Below, piece after piece: positions 53,391-61,007 of a stretch of DNA of 64,000 nucleotides. The stretch is taken from positions 3,593,501-3,657,500 of the forward strand of contig NZ_CP060393.1 of assembly GCF_014274685.1 (NCBI RefSeq). The letters run 5' to 3'. Position 1 is the first letter of the stretch. Each line of letters opens with the position of its first letter. The translations under genes were made by a program, and so were the position numbers. The notes beneath the pieces are model-generated. The model saw only the letters and a program-made list of their open reading frames with translations. It did not search any database and had not been told where the DNA came from. This stretch comes from Edaphobacter sp. 4G125 (GTDB lineage Bacteria; Acidobacteriota; Terriglobia; Terriglobales; Acidobacteriaceae).

Positions 53391-55160
53391 GTGAACCAGA
53401 GAAATCGCACGTCCCTTCAATATGCAAAAGAACGGGTGTCGTGGACTCTTGTTCAACTGGAAAAGGTTGCTGAAGCCTTTGAAGCCAAGGGAAATCTTTG
53501 GCCGCTGATCTTCTTTCTCCCGAGCTATCTGATCCTGACGACCCTCACGGCACAGCACAAACTCTTGTGGGATGATGAGTTCTTCACTCTCTATCTCTCT
53601 CGCCCCAACACCATAAGAGGAATATTAGAAGGATTAAAGACAGGAGCAGATCAGCATCCGCCTCTGTTCTACTACCTCACCCATCAGATCACTTCTCTTT
53701 TCGGGCTCAGTCACCTGACTATACGGCTGCTGCCACTGGTAGGCTACGGTCTACTGTGCATCTGCCTCTTTTATCTGCTTCGCGCCCGGACCTCCGTACT
53801 GTGGGCATTCTTTGGAATGCTAATGCCTCTCTGTTCGGGCGCAATCTATTACGCAAGCGAAGCTCGCGGTTACGGTAGCATGTTGGGTTTTTGCTCACTG
53901 GCCCTGCTCGCCTGGCAAAGAGTCACTTCTTCGCGCAAAAGGCGAGTTCCTTGGCTCTGTACGCTCTTTTTTGCATCTGCATTGGCCGTCTCCAGCCATT
54001 ATTATGCAGTTCTGTTTATTTTTGCGCTTGCACTGGGAGAATTCGCAAGAACCATCCAGCTACGACGGATCGATCTCCTAGTTTGCCTGACCTTCTGCGG
54101 GGCAGCGCTACCTCCGCTTGCATTTTTCTCTATCATCCACAGTGCAAACTCTTATTCAGCGCACTTCTGGGCGGTTCCTGTCTGGGGAAGCCTGCTCGAC
54201 TTTTACCCTGCAATGCTCGGGCCTCTGGCCAATATCCTCATCCTGGGAGCAATCCCTTTTCTTATCGCTGCGCTCCGCTCGAAATCCAACGAAGAGACTG
54301 GAGGTCGAAGCGTCACATGCCACTTCTCTACCTATGAAGTCGTAGCCTGGGGCTGTATCATCGCGATCCCATTCTTCGCCATGTTGATGGCCAAAACGGT
54401 AACGCACGGATATACCGACCGCTATGCCCTCGCAGGCATCATCGGTGCCATCGTCGCTCTCTGCCACTTCGGCTTTGCCGTCGCTCCCCGGCCTCGCAGT
54501 TTTCCTCTCTTGCTATCTTGTGCGGCTTTACTCTACTTCACTGTGCATGGGATTAGAACCATCCGCATCCAGGCATTGGGTGTTACCAAGCTCAGCGATG
54601 AGATGCACATGCTCGATGCACATGCAGGATCTCCGCTTGCGCTATCCGACATCACGGTCTTCCATCGAGTTTCTTTTTACTCGCCACGTAAGCTCATTCA
54701 GAACGTCGCTTTTGTGGCCAACCCGGAATCATCCGTCCGGTATCTCCAGCAGGACACCGTCGATCGAGGATTGTTAGACCTCAGGCCTTGGTTCCCCCTC
54801 CAGATTGTTCCCAGCCAGACTTTCCTCGCAGAACATCGGGACTTTCTGGTCTACTCTTACATCGGCGACTGGAGCTGGTTGACCTACGATCTGATCCCCC
54901 CGCTTTACGACACCAAAATGCTGGATCGATTTGACGCTGACATTTTGCTATTCGCGCACCGAACAAGTGATACTCCCAACGTTTCTGCAAACGATGCAGA
55001 AACTCCTTCACAAACTCGCGAGCTGTTTCGCGAGATCGATCCCAATGGCCCGTCTCTCTGCAAGCAATGGATGCCTCATGACAGCTTTTGCGACCACATC
55101 GAAGAGCAACGGAAAAGAGCCCTTCTACGCCCGCTGCCTTCTCAAAAAACCACCCCTTAG
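53391..55160 (+). CDS. GT39/ArnT-like membrane glycosyltransferase
   Basis: A 589-aa protein with about 10-12 hydrophobic segments and a C-terminal periplasmic domain. The first periplasmic loop has WDDEFFTLYLSRPNT with the acidic catalytic motif, followed by ADQHPPLFYYLTHQI. These are features of GT-C folds (PMT, ArnT, GT83), which use polyprenyl-phosphate sugars. The acceptor cannot be deduced. A GTG start follows AGGAG at 6 bases' spacing. No sugar-biosynthesis gene is adjacent. It is not recognised as a specific subfamily. Confidence 0.75.
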   Translation: MNQRNRTSLQYAKERVSWTLVQLEKVAEAFEAKGNLWPLIFFLPSYLILTTLTAQHKLLWDDEFFTLYLSRPNTIRGILEGLKTGADQHPPLFYYLTHQITSLFGLSHLTIRLLPLVGYGLLCICLFYLLRARTSVLWAFFGMLMPLCSGAIYYASEARGYGSMLGFCSLALLAWQRVTSSRKRRVPWLCTLFFASALAVSSHYYAVLFIFALALGEFARTIQLRRIDLLVCLTFCGAALPPLAFFSIIHSANSYSAHFWAVPVWGSLLDFYPAMLGPLANILILGAIPFLIAALRSKSNEETGGRSVTCHFSTYEVVAWGCIIAIPFFAMLMAKTVTHGYTDRYALAGIIGAIVALCHFGFAVAPRPRSFPLLLSCAALLYFTVHGIRTIRIQALGVTKLSDEMHMLDAHAGSPLALSDITVFHRVSFYSPRKLIQNVAFVANPESSVRYLQQDTVDRGLLDLRPWFPLQIVPSQTFLAEHRDFLVYSYIGDWSWLTYDLIPPLYDTKMLDRFDADILLFAHRTSDTPNVSANDAETPSQTRELFREIDPNGPSLCKQWMPHDSFCDHIEEQRKRALLRPLPSQKTTP

Positions 55161-55216
55161 AAAGGTCGCCCTGCCGCTGACATCCAGGGCATGCAGCCGT
55201 CATTGTTGATCGCAAA

Positions 55217-55252
55217 ACGAACAAGGCGGACCCGAAGGCCCACCTTATTCGT
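55217..55252. terminator. stem-loop between convergent GT39-like gene and fabH
   Basis: AACGAACAAGGCGG and CCACCTTATTCGTT form a mostly paired stem (two mismatches) around CCCGAAGGC. There is no U-tract; it is a weak bidirectional candidate. Confidence 0.5.
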
Positions 55253-55276
55253 TAATCCCTGATTTCAATTCCCGTC

Positions 55277-56293
55277 CTAGAACTCCCACCGAAGCAAGGT
55301 GGCTCCAACGGTAAACCCAGCTCCGACACTCGCCAGCAATACCAAGTCGCCCTTTTTCAGGCGCCCCTCTTCCAGAGCAGTTTGCATCGCTAGGGGAATC
55401 GTGCCAGCGGTTGTGTTCCCATAGCGATCGATATTGATAATCACTCGCTCCTCGGGCATCCCCAGTCGATCTGCGGTGGAGAGAATAATGCGCTTGTTGG
55501 CTTGATGTGGAATAAAACAGCCAAGTTCCGTTCCCGCAACTCCATTGCGGTTCAGCACTGTCTCAGCGGCCTCTGCCATCTTGCGCACAGCAAATTTGTA
55601 GACCGCCTGTCCGTCCTGATGAACATAGTGCATCTTCTGCGCCACGGTCTCGGCCGTAGCTGGATGCAGACTTCCGCCTCCGGGCATATTCAGCGAAACC
55701 GCGCCCGAGCCATCGATCTCATGCCAGTAGTCGACCAGGCCAACCTCGCCCTCCTGGCAAGGCTCCAGCAGGACCGCGCCCGCTCCGTCTCCGAAGATCA
55801 CGCAGGTCGCGCGATCCGTATAGTCGATGATCGAGCTCATCACATCGGCTCCAATCACCAAAACCTTCTTGTGCATTCCGCTCTCGATCAGTTTGGCTCC
55901 TACCTGCAGCGCATAAGGAAATCCCGAACAGGCCGCCGACAGATCGAACCCCCAGGCGCCCTTCGCTCCCAGCTTGTCCTGCACCAGGCACGCCGTCGCC
56001 GGAAAAAGCATATCTGGAGTCACCGTCGCGACGATGATGACTTCGACCTCGCTCGCATCCATGCCGCGCTTGGCCAGGCAACATTTCGCCGCTTCAGTCG
56101 CCAGGTCGCTCGTCGCCACTCCCTTATCGACCAGATGACGCTCGCGGATTCCTGTGCGCTCGACAATCCATTGGTCGTTCGTCTCGACCATCTTCTCCAG
56201 GTCAGCATTTGTCAGCAGCCGGGGAGGAACATAAGCGCCTACCGATGAGATCTTTGCCCGCACCTGCGTCCGCGGCTTCAAGGTCAGACTCAA
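55277..56293 (-). CDS. fabH: beta-ketoacyl-ACP synthase III (FabH)
   Basis: A 338-aa thiolase-fold enzyme. The catalytic triad is C122 (SAACSGF), H263 (IPHQANKRI) and N293 ([11 protein letters not shown]). [11 protein letters not shown] is also conserved. It condenses acetyl-CoA (or another acyl-CoA primer) with malonyl-ACP to start fatty-acid synthesis. No other fab gene is adjacent, which is common for a second FabH copy, so primer specificity may differ. Normal length. Confidence 0.95.
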   Translation of the reverse strand: MSLTLKPRTQVRAKISSVGAYVPPRLLTNADLEKMVETNDQWIVERTGIRERHLVDKGVATSDLATEAAKCCLAKRGMDASEVEVIIVATVTPDMLFPATACLVQDKLGAKGAWGFDLSAACSGFPYALQVGAKLIESGMHKKVLVIGADVMSSIIDYTDRATCVIFGDGAGAVLLEPCQEGEVGLVDYWHEIDGSGAVSLNMPGGGSLHPATAETVAQKMHYVHQDGQAVYKFAVRKMAEAAETVLNRNGVAGTELGCFIPHQANKRIILSTADRLGMPEERVIINIDRYGNTTAGTIPLAMQTALEEGRLKKGDLVLLASVGAGFTVGATLLRWEF

Positions 56294-56520
56294 AACTTCA
56301 CCTCAATCCTGTGGATACAAAAACTCTGTTGATGCAACGTTCATCATTTTCGCTGAGAACGCACTGCCTGTCACTCTATCTGGAACGGTTTCACCTCGCA
56401 GGAGCCGCACCTTTGGATCAATATTCAAGGGGATTCCTTCATAGGGAAACGCGATGCAAAAAGCATCCGATCAGAACAATCGCTGTGTGCAGCCGATAGA
56501 TTTCTGGAGAGCATAAAAAT

Positions 56521-56617
56521 GTACCGGGCACCCCACTGCGCCCGTAATGACCCGTTACCGTTGCTTCCTTCCGGACCTGGCGGGATTGGCGGGATTACGT
56601 CGCGTAGGACCCGGCAC
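56521..56617 (-). ncRNA. ffs: small bacterial signal recognition particle RNA (4.5S type)
   Basis: On the minus strand the sequence contains CCAGGTCCGGAAGGAAGCA, the near-invariant SRP core with the GGAA tetraloop and the symmetric Ffh-binding loop. The ends pair: GTGCCGGG at the 5' end with CCCGGTAC at the 3' end. Between them the successive helices (GTAATCCCGCC with GGGTCATTAC region, CCCGC with GCGGG-like pairs) form the single long hairpin of the approximately 100-nt bacterial form. It is followed by ATTTTTATG, a terminator-like U-run. Bound by Ffh, it targets nascent membrane proteins. Confidence 0.95.
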
Positions 56618-56624
56618 ACGTCTC

Positions 56625-56652
56625 ATTCTAGCATCGTCAACCCGACTCTCAA
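56625..56652 (-). promoter_or_regulatory. sigma-70-type promoter of the SRP RNA
   Basis: On the minus strand TTGAGA (56652-56647) and TAGAAT (56630-56625) are separated by 16 bases. The -10 ends 7 bases before the expected 5' end of the RNA at about 56617. Both boxes match the consensus in most positions. Confidence 0.75.
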
Positions 56653-56799
56653 AACTGAGCTAAATACTTCATTCCTCGCTAGCTTTTCCGCCTGATACCC
56701 TTTGGCTGCACGATTGGTCCTTCCAATTTTGCCGCCTATTTTTCTCTCGCCATTTGCCTTACTCAGGATTGAAGGACCCACCGAATTTCCAACCATCAA

Positions 56800-56952
56800 A
56801 TGGCGATGGACCATCATCCCTTTGCTGGTCCTGGTGGCAAGGTCTACATCGAGATCGAACCCTGCATCGATCACGAGCGCGGCATCGTCACTCAGAACCA
56901 TCCCAACATTACCTTCATCCTGAGCGACCGAACTCGCGCAGCGAGCCCGTAG
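56800..56952 (+). other. possible 50-codon gene remnant merging into a dispersed repeat
   Basis: In the 340-base gap between the SRP promoter and the NHL gene, a short plus-strand frame reads MAMDHHPFAGPGGKVYIE and goes on with CIDHERGIVTQNHPNITFIL, a composition more like real protein than noise. There is no ribosome site, and the frame runs into the GTCATCCTGAGCG-type repeat (56915-56970), which supplies its stop. It could be a decayed gene truncated by the repeat, or a small ORF. A minus-strand frame across the same stretch overlaps the SRP promoter and is not supported. Confidence 0.35.
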
Positions 56953-56970
56953 TCGAAGGATCTGCGGTTT
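56915..56970 (+). repeat. partial copy of the GTCATCCTGAGCG dispersed repeat
   Basis: TCATCCTGAGCGACCGAACT at the start and GTCGAAGGATCTGCGGTTT at the end match the left arm of the large inverted repeat at 41944, with a short insertion (CGCGCAGCGAGCCC) in the middle. It lies between the SRP RNA and the NHL gene. Confidence 0.75.
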
Positions 56971-56996
56971 GTTCCCGCTTACCAAAGGCAAGAGCC

Positions 56997-58037
56997 TTAC
57001 CCAATCAGCGAACGGCCCTCGATATCGAGTGCCACATGATATAGCGCATCACGCGTCGCTAGAACCGCGCAGCCATCCTCGACAAAGGCCAGGCCCACAA
57101 GATTGTTACCCGACACCACAAGTGAGGCCTCGCGGTCAGGAGTAATTCGCACGATTCCCCGCTGACCGCGCAAACTAGCTGCGACATACAGATTGTCGTC
57201 TACATCGAATGCCAATCCCTGGGCGCGTCCTAGTCCTTGAAAGAAGGTGCTGAGATTGCCATCGCGATCGATGGCATACACTGCTTGATTCGACGAAGTT
57301 GTCGGCCCCGTCACAAAGAGCGTCCCCACTGCGTTGAAGGCAAGATGATAGGCGGCAATCGAAGGCTCCAGCGTGGCGAAGACAAAGATCTCGCGATCAG
57401 GGTTGATCTTGAAGATCGTACCCGAGCGATCTCCTACATAAAGGTTTCCACCTTCATCAAAAGCGATTCCAGTTGCGACACCCATCCCCTCGGCATACGG
57501 AGAGATCTCGCCCTCGGTGGAAATACGATAGACCGTTCCTTCGGCGCGTGAGCTTGCGTAAAGATAGCCTTCGCGATCGAACGCCAACCCCGTAGGGTTC
57601 ATCAGATCTCGCACGAACGGCACCATCTGAAAATCACGATGAATGCGAAAGATGGAAACCGGCGTCGACTGGCCGCGCGAACCGGAGAGCGTCGTAAACA
57701 CCTGGCCATTCGCATCGACCACCGGATTCGCGACTGGGTGTATGTTTTCTGCCATCGGCACAGCAATCCGGACTGCCAGTGCGTTTGAGATCTCATCATT
57801 CCGGCGCAACACGAGATTGCCCGAGATACTTCCCTCCGGTACCGAAACAATTGCTCGATCCGCGCGGCTCAACAAAACCTGAGCAGAAATATCACCGATG
57901 CTCGCGTGAGGAAGCCGGTTCTCCTGAGGGTCAAGATGCGCGCCTCGCACCTCCAACTCTCCTCCAGGCATAGCGGCGAGAGGAGAGGTTTGATCAAGAT
58001 GCGGGGCATTGGCCGAATTCGAGTGAAAGAGACTCAT
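56997..58037 (-). CDS. NHL/SMP-30-type beta-propeller protein
   Basis: A 346-aa protein without a signal peptide. Residues about 20-95 resemble an IPT/TIG-like beta domain (GGELEVRGAHLDPQ, DISAQVLLSRADRAIVSVPEG). From about 105 onward successive blades are visible: NPTGLAFDREGYLYASSRAEG, VATGIAFDEGGNLYVGDRSG, HLAFNAVGTLFVTGPTTS, AQGLAFDVDDNLYVAASLRG, LVGLAFVEDGCAVLATRD. This NHL-repeat propeller gives a protein- or sugar-lactone-binding platform. A cytoplasmic place is likely, though secretion by an unknown route is not excluded. Function not assigned. Confidence 0.8.
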   Translation of the reverse strand: MSLFHSNSANAPHLDQTSPLAAMPGGELEVRGAHLDPQENRLPHASIGDISAQVLLSRADRAIVSVPEGSISGNLVLRRNDEISNALAVRIAVPMAENIHPVANPVVDANGQVFTTLSGSRGQSTPVSIFRIHRDFQMVPFVRDLMNPTGLAFDREGYLYASSRAEGTVYRISTEGEISPYAEGMGVATGIAFDEGGNLYVGDRSGTIFKINPDREIFVFATLEPSIAAYHLAFNAVGTLFVTGPTTSSNQAVYAIDRDGNLSTFFQGLGRAQGLAFDVDDNLYVAASLRGQRGIVRITPDREASLVVSGNNLVGLAFVEDGCAVLATRDALYHVALDIEGRSLIG

Positions 58038-58116
58038 TCTTATTCAAGGTAGACCGATGTGTGTAGCAAAACAAGAACACGAGCTATCTGACTAGAGATT
58101 CGTCTTCGTTTGTTAA

Positions 58117-58172
58117 GGGCACGGCTTCAGCCATGCCGTAAGCCTCTGCAAAGGGGAGGGGCTTCAGCCCCT
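58117..58172. repeat. two adjacent GGCTTCAGCC-type hairpins
   Basis: GGGCACGGCTTCAGCCATGCC (58118-58137 core, one mismatch) and AGGGGCTTCAGCCCCT (58157-58172, perfect) share the GGCTTCAGCC centre and lie 20 bases apart. They sit between pgpA and the NHL gene and look like copies of a short dispersed hairpin element. Confidence 0.7.
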
Positions 58173-58195
58173 GAGGTATGAGGTATCAACTACCA

Positions 58196-58708
58196 CTATC
58201 CTAGGAAGAACCGGACGAGATGAGCGCACAGAAGCGCCAGTATGCCTGCAGCAACATCGTCCATCATGATGCCGGTCCCTTCAGGAAGCTTTTCAAGCTG
58301 ACGTACTGGCGGAGGCTTCAGAATGTCAAAGATGCGAAAGAACAGTAGCGAGACCGCCGCATGGCGCCAGTCCGCGGAGATGCCGATCAACGCAATCAAC
58401 TGCCCCGCTGCCTCATCGACCACAACAAAGCCAGGGTCCTTACGGCCAGACTCTCGCGCCACGATGGTGGAAGCTGGAATCCCGATCACCGTCACCAGAA
58501 CCGCAGCAATGGTCGTTCCGATCGCCAGTGTCACCGGTGAACATGGGAAGAGGTGCGCCGTGCCGTACCACAGCAGCAGAGCGGCAACCGCGCCATAGGT
58601 TCCTGGCCCAGGTTTCAGCAGTCCCGCACCAAAAAACGTGCCGATGGTCCAGGCCCAGGGGGTCTTTTTCTTCGCTGGTGGAGAGATCTGTTCAGTCGAG
58701 TTCGGCAC
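58196..58708 (-). CDS. pgpA: phosphatidylglycerophosphatase A
   Basis: A 170-aa membrane protein with about four hydrophobic segments. FFGAGLLKPGPGTYGAVAAL, DPGFVVVDEAAGQLIAL, FFRIFDILKPPPVRQLEKL and GTGIMMDDVAAGI are the PgpA signature blocks with the metal-binding acidic residues. It dephosphorylates phosphatidylglycerol phosphate to phosphatidylglycerol at the inner membrane. The start is GTG and directly follows the yacG stop (TAAGTG), so the two are co-translated. Confidence 0.94.
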   Translation of the reverse strand: MPNSTEQISPPAKKKTPWAWTIGTFFGAGLLKPGPGTYGAVAALLLWYGTAHLFPCSPVTLAIGTTIAAVLVTVIGIPASTIVARESGRKDPGFVVVDEAAGQLIALIGISADWRHAAVSLLFFRIFDILKPPPVRQLEKLPEGTGIMMDDVAAGILALLCAHLVRFFLG

Positions 58709-58930
58709 TTAGTTCACTTCATCATCGCTGGGTTTATCGCGCCCGGAGCGCGCAAGCTCCTCTAGCAGATCGGGATCTTGAATGGGTGCCGAGACCTTGT
58801 AATCCCCTGAGGCCCATTTCCCCAGATCAATGCGTCGGCATCGGTCCGAGCAAAAAGGAAAATCCTCATTCCTCTCCAGCACGAGAGTGCGGCAGGTAGG
58901 ACAACGTAATGTCTTCTTCGCGCGTGCCAT
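58709..58930 (-). CDS. yacG: YacG-type zinc-finger protein (DNA gyrase inhibitor family)
   Basis: A 73-aa protein: the zinc ligands C10, C13, C27 and C31 (LRCPTCRTLVLER...FPFCSDRCRRIDLGKWASGDYKV) are the exact YacG pattern. YacG binds GyrB and blocks gyrase in E. coli. The chosen ATG lacks a good ribosome site; a GTG two codons upstream is possible, and a much longer upstream extension is not family-like. It is followed by pgpA without a gap. Confidence 0.92.
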   Translation of the reverse strand: MARAKKTLRCPTCRTLVLERNEDFPFCSDRCRRIDLGKWASGDYKVSAPIQDPDLLEELARSGRDKPSDDEVN

Positions 58931-58988
58931 TAACACGATGATAACGCGCTCGGCAAAGCCTTGCAGCGTACTGTCCGAGGGCCAAAAC

Positions 58989-59029
58989 AATGCCACAGGG
59001 ATGACTCTGTTATCCATCCCTGTGGCATT
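58989..59029 (-). terminator. long perfect stem-loop after the 59 kb PEP-CTERM gene
   Basis: AATGCCACAGGGATG and CATCCCTGTGGCATT are exact 15-base arms with an 11-base loop. On the minus strand it follows the PEP-CTERM stop by 4 bases, then gives TGTTTTGG. It sits upstream of yacG. Confidence 0.85.
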
Positions 59030-59033
59030 GTGG

Positions 59034-59840
59034 TTAGCGACCGAAAAGACGACGACGCGCCATGCTGAGCGCTCCTGCCATGCCCGAGCCGAGCAACAGA
59101 AACGTCGAAGGCTCTGGTACAGGAGCCGGATCGATTGGCTTTCCACCAATCGTGACTCCATCCAATGCAAGACCGGAATCATATTGCGTATCCGACCAGT
59201 TGGTCACGCCAACCTTCAGGTAGTAGTCCCCTGCGTTCTGAATCACGTAGTTGGAGTTCACCCACCCGGTGTAACCACAGCCGGTGTTGTAGCACGTGCC
59301 TGAAGAGCTTCCCAGCGGAGACCACTCCGGCGCCCCCGGAATGATCGAAACCGATCCTGGGGTTAGGGTCGCATTCGGATCAGGCATACCGAAACCAGGA
59401 GTGATGCTTCCATCCGGACGGGTGCGTGCCGTAAATAACAGCGAAACCAGATTGTTCGAAGAGTCGAAAAGCTCCGCCCAGGCGTAATCGGCGTAACCTG
59501 CGCCATCCGACGTTACGTAGTTGAAATAAAAGTTGAGCGCCGTCCCTGCCGTTGCAGAGAAGATTGTCGTTGAAAGCGTAGATCCGTTTGTCTCAGAATC
59601 AAGACTTCCGGTTGGAAGTGCTCCGATGCCATTCAACCCATTGTTCGTGCTGACGTATTGGTAAGACGAGCTTCCAGTCGGCGATAGTGAAACAACACCA
59701 TTCGCTCCAAGAGAGCCGCAGCTACCGGAGCAAGTCCAGCCTGTAGGAATGGCATCAGCCCGAAGCTGGCTTGCGCCGATGCTCAGGAAGGAAGCGAGAC
59801 AGAGATATCCCAGATATCCCAATGGATTCAATTTCTTCAT
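59034..59840 (-). CDS. PEP-CTERM sorting-domain protein
   Basis: A 268-aa protein with signal peptide (LCLASFLSIGASQLRADA). The mature part is Gly/Ser/Thr/Asn-rich and has beta character, including FNYVTSDGAGYADYAWAELFD and WSDTQYDSGLALDGVTI, a layout seen in secreted proteins with a DUF-type jelly-roll ('NF038132'-like features seen only loosely). The C-terminus is VPEPSTFLLLGSG, the helix MAGALSMA and the tail RRRLFGR, a PEP-CTERM signal. AGAGGAAATTAC precedes the ATG. Transcribed alone, with its own terminator. Confidence 0.88.
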   Translation of the reverse strand: MKKLNPLGYLGYLCLASFLSIGASQLRADAIPTGWTCSGSCGSLGANGVVSLSPTGSSSYQYVSTNNGLNGIGALPTGSLDSETNGSTLSTTIFSATAGTALNFYFNYVTSDGAGYADYAWAELFDSSNNLVSLLFTARTRPDGSITPGFGMPDPNATLTPGSVSIIPGAPEWSPLGSSSGTCYNTGCGYTGWVNSNYVIQNAGDYYLKVGVTNWSDTQYDSGLALDGVTIGGKPIDPAPVPEPSTFLLLGSGMAGALSMARRRLFGR

Positions 59841-60042
59841 GTAATTTCCTCTCGAAATAAATAAAAGAATGTGGGGACCCATAGCTTTGGTTCAGCTATT
59901 GCCTCACTGCATTGCACGTGTGCCACCAAATCAAGAGGAGCAGAATCCCAATTTTGTAAAAGGTTGATTCGAAATTCGACGATTGCTTTGCGCAACCCAT
60001 TGCAAAGTTATGGCAAAAAATTACCCGGCATTCGTCACAAGG

Positions 60043-60074
60043 AAAAATCAGGAGCATGCTTTGCATACTCCTGA
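60043..60074 (-). terminator. intrinsic terminator of the SDR gene
   Basis: TCAGGAGCATGC-TTT-GCATACTCCTGA is a 12-bp stem with one wobble and a 3-base loop. On the minus strand it is followed by TTTTT. It lies 40 bases after the SDR stop. Confidence 0.85.
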
Positions 60075-60113
60075 CCTGGTTCGGTTACATTTTTTTTACT
60101 TTAACTTTGTGTC

Positions 60114-60890
60114 TCACACGATCGAACGGAGTAGTCCACCTTCAGCGCGCAGAGCAGCTCCATTTGTCGCTGCAGAGAGAGGACTGGCAAGAAAGACCAC
60201 CAGATTCGCAATCTCCGAATCATCGATCAACCTCTGCAGTAACGAGCTCTGACGATGCTTCTCGAAGAACTCCTTCTCGGCCTGCTCTGCGGTTGGATTC
60301 TTCGCCGTAGACATTCGCTCAAGAAATTCGACGATACCCTCTGAACGCGTCGGCCCAGGCATCACCGTGTTGACCGTGACCGCAGTTCCTTTGGTCAGCT
60401 CAGCCAATCCGCGTGAAATCGCAAGCTGAGAAGACTTCGTCACCCCGTAATGAATCATCTCTGGCGGAGTCATAATTGCAGATTCGCTGGAAATAAAGAT
60501 CAAACGCCCGCTATTGCGCTCAAGCATGCGAGGAAAGTAGTGCCGTGATAGACGCACTCCACTCAGAACATTCGTCTCAAACAAGCGCAACCAATCAGCG
60601 TCGCGGATCTCGGCAAAAGGCTTCGGTTCGTAAATGCCAAGATTGTTGATGAGGATGTCGGCCTCTGGAACCTGTTGAATCAGGGACTCCGCTCCTTCCG
60701 CAGAAGCAACATCCGCAACGACACCTCGTATATTGCTCAGGCCTGCAAGAGCTTTGTCGAGCTTCTCTTTCGTGCGCCCTGGAACAGTAACGCTGACGCC
60801 CTCTGCGGCAAGCCCCTTCGCAATCGCGAGGCCGATACCCGCACTCCCTCCCGTAACAATTGCAGTTTTACCTTTGAGCTGCAGATCCAT
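60114..60890 (-). CDS. short-chain dehydrogenase/reductase (classical SDR)
   Basis: A 258-aa protein. The NAD(P)-binding TGGSAGIG is at 13-20, NNLGIYEPKPF (the NNAG-like motif) follows, and the catalytic Tyr148 and Lys152 are in HYGVTKSSQ, with a Ser in FISSES. The closing region (NTVMPGPTRSEGIVEFLERM) and the truncated end suit a 3-oxoacyl-ACP-reductase-like or sugar/xenobiotic dehydrogenase. Substrate unknown; classical SDR sequences alone do not tell. It is transcribed apart from rimO, with 117 bases between. Confidence 0.9.
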   Translation of the reverse strand: MDLQLKGKTAIVTGGSAGIGLAIAKGLAAEGVSVTVPGRTKEKLDKALAGLSNIRGVVADVASAEGAESLIQQVPEADILINNLGIYEPKPFAEIRDADWLRLFETNVLSGVRLSRHYFPRMLERNSGRLIFISSESAIMTPPEMIHYGVTKSSQLAISRGLAELTKGTAVTVNTVMPGPTRSEGIVEFLERMSTAKNPTAEQAEKEFFEKHRQSSLLQRLIDDSEIANLVVFLASPLSAATNGAALRAEGGLLRSIV

Positions 60891-61007
60891 AATCCACCTC
60901 TTCCTCTAACAAAGATTCATTTAGATAGATGTCAAAGCAATTAATCGGGATGCAGATGGAACATTCCTAATTCCAGGAGTACGGTGTTTCAAACCTGAAG
61001 AGTGTAG

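Noticed and set aside
56623..56991. 122-codon minus-strand frame beside the SRP RNA
   Set aside because: It overlaps the SRP promoter and a dispersed repeat, and lacks a ribosome site and any recognisable domain.
59900..59930. Possible sigma-54 promoter (TGGCAC...TTGC-like, minus strand) upstream of the 59 kb PEP-CTERM gene
   Set aside because: On the minus strand TGGCACACGTGCAATGC has the right words, but the GG and GC pairs are not at the required 10-base spacing, and no matching site was found upstream of the other three PEP-CTERM genes.
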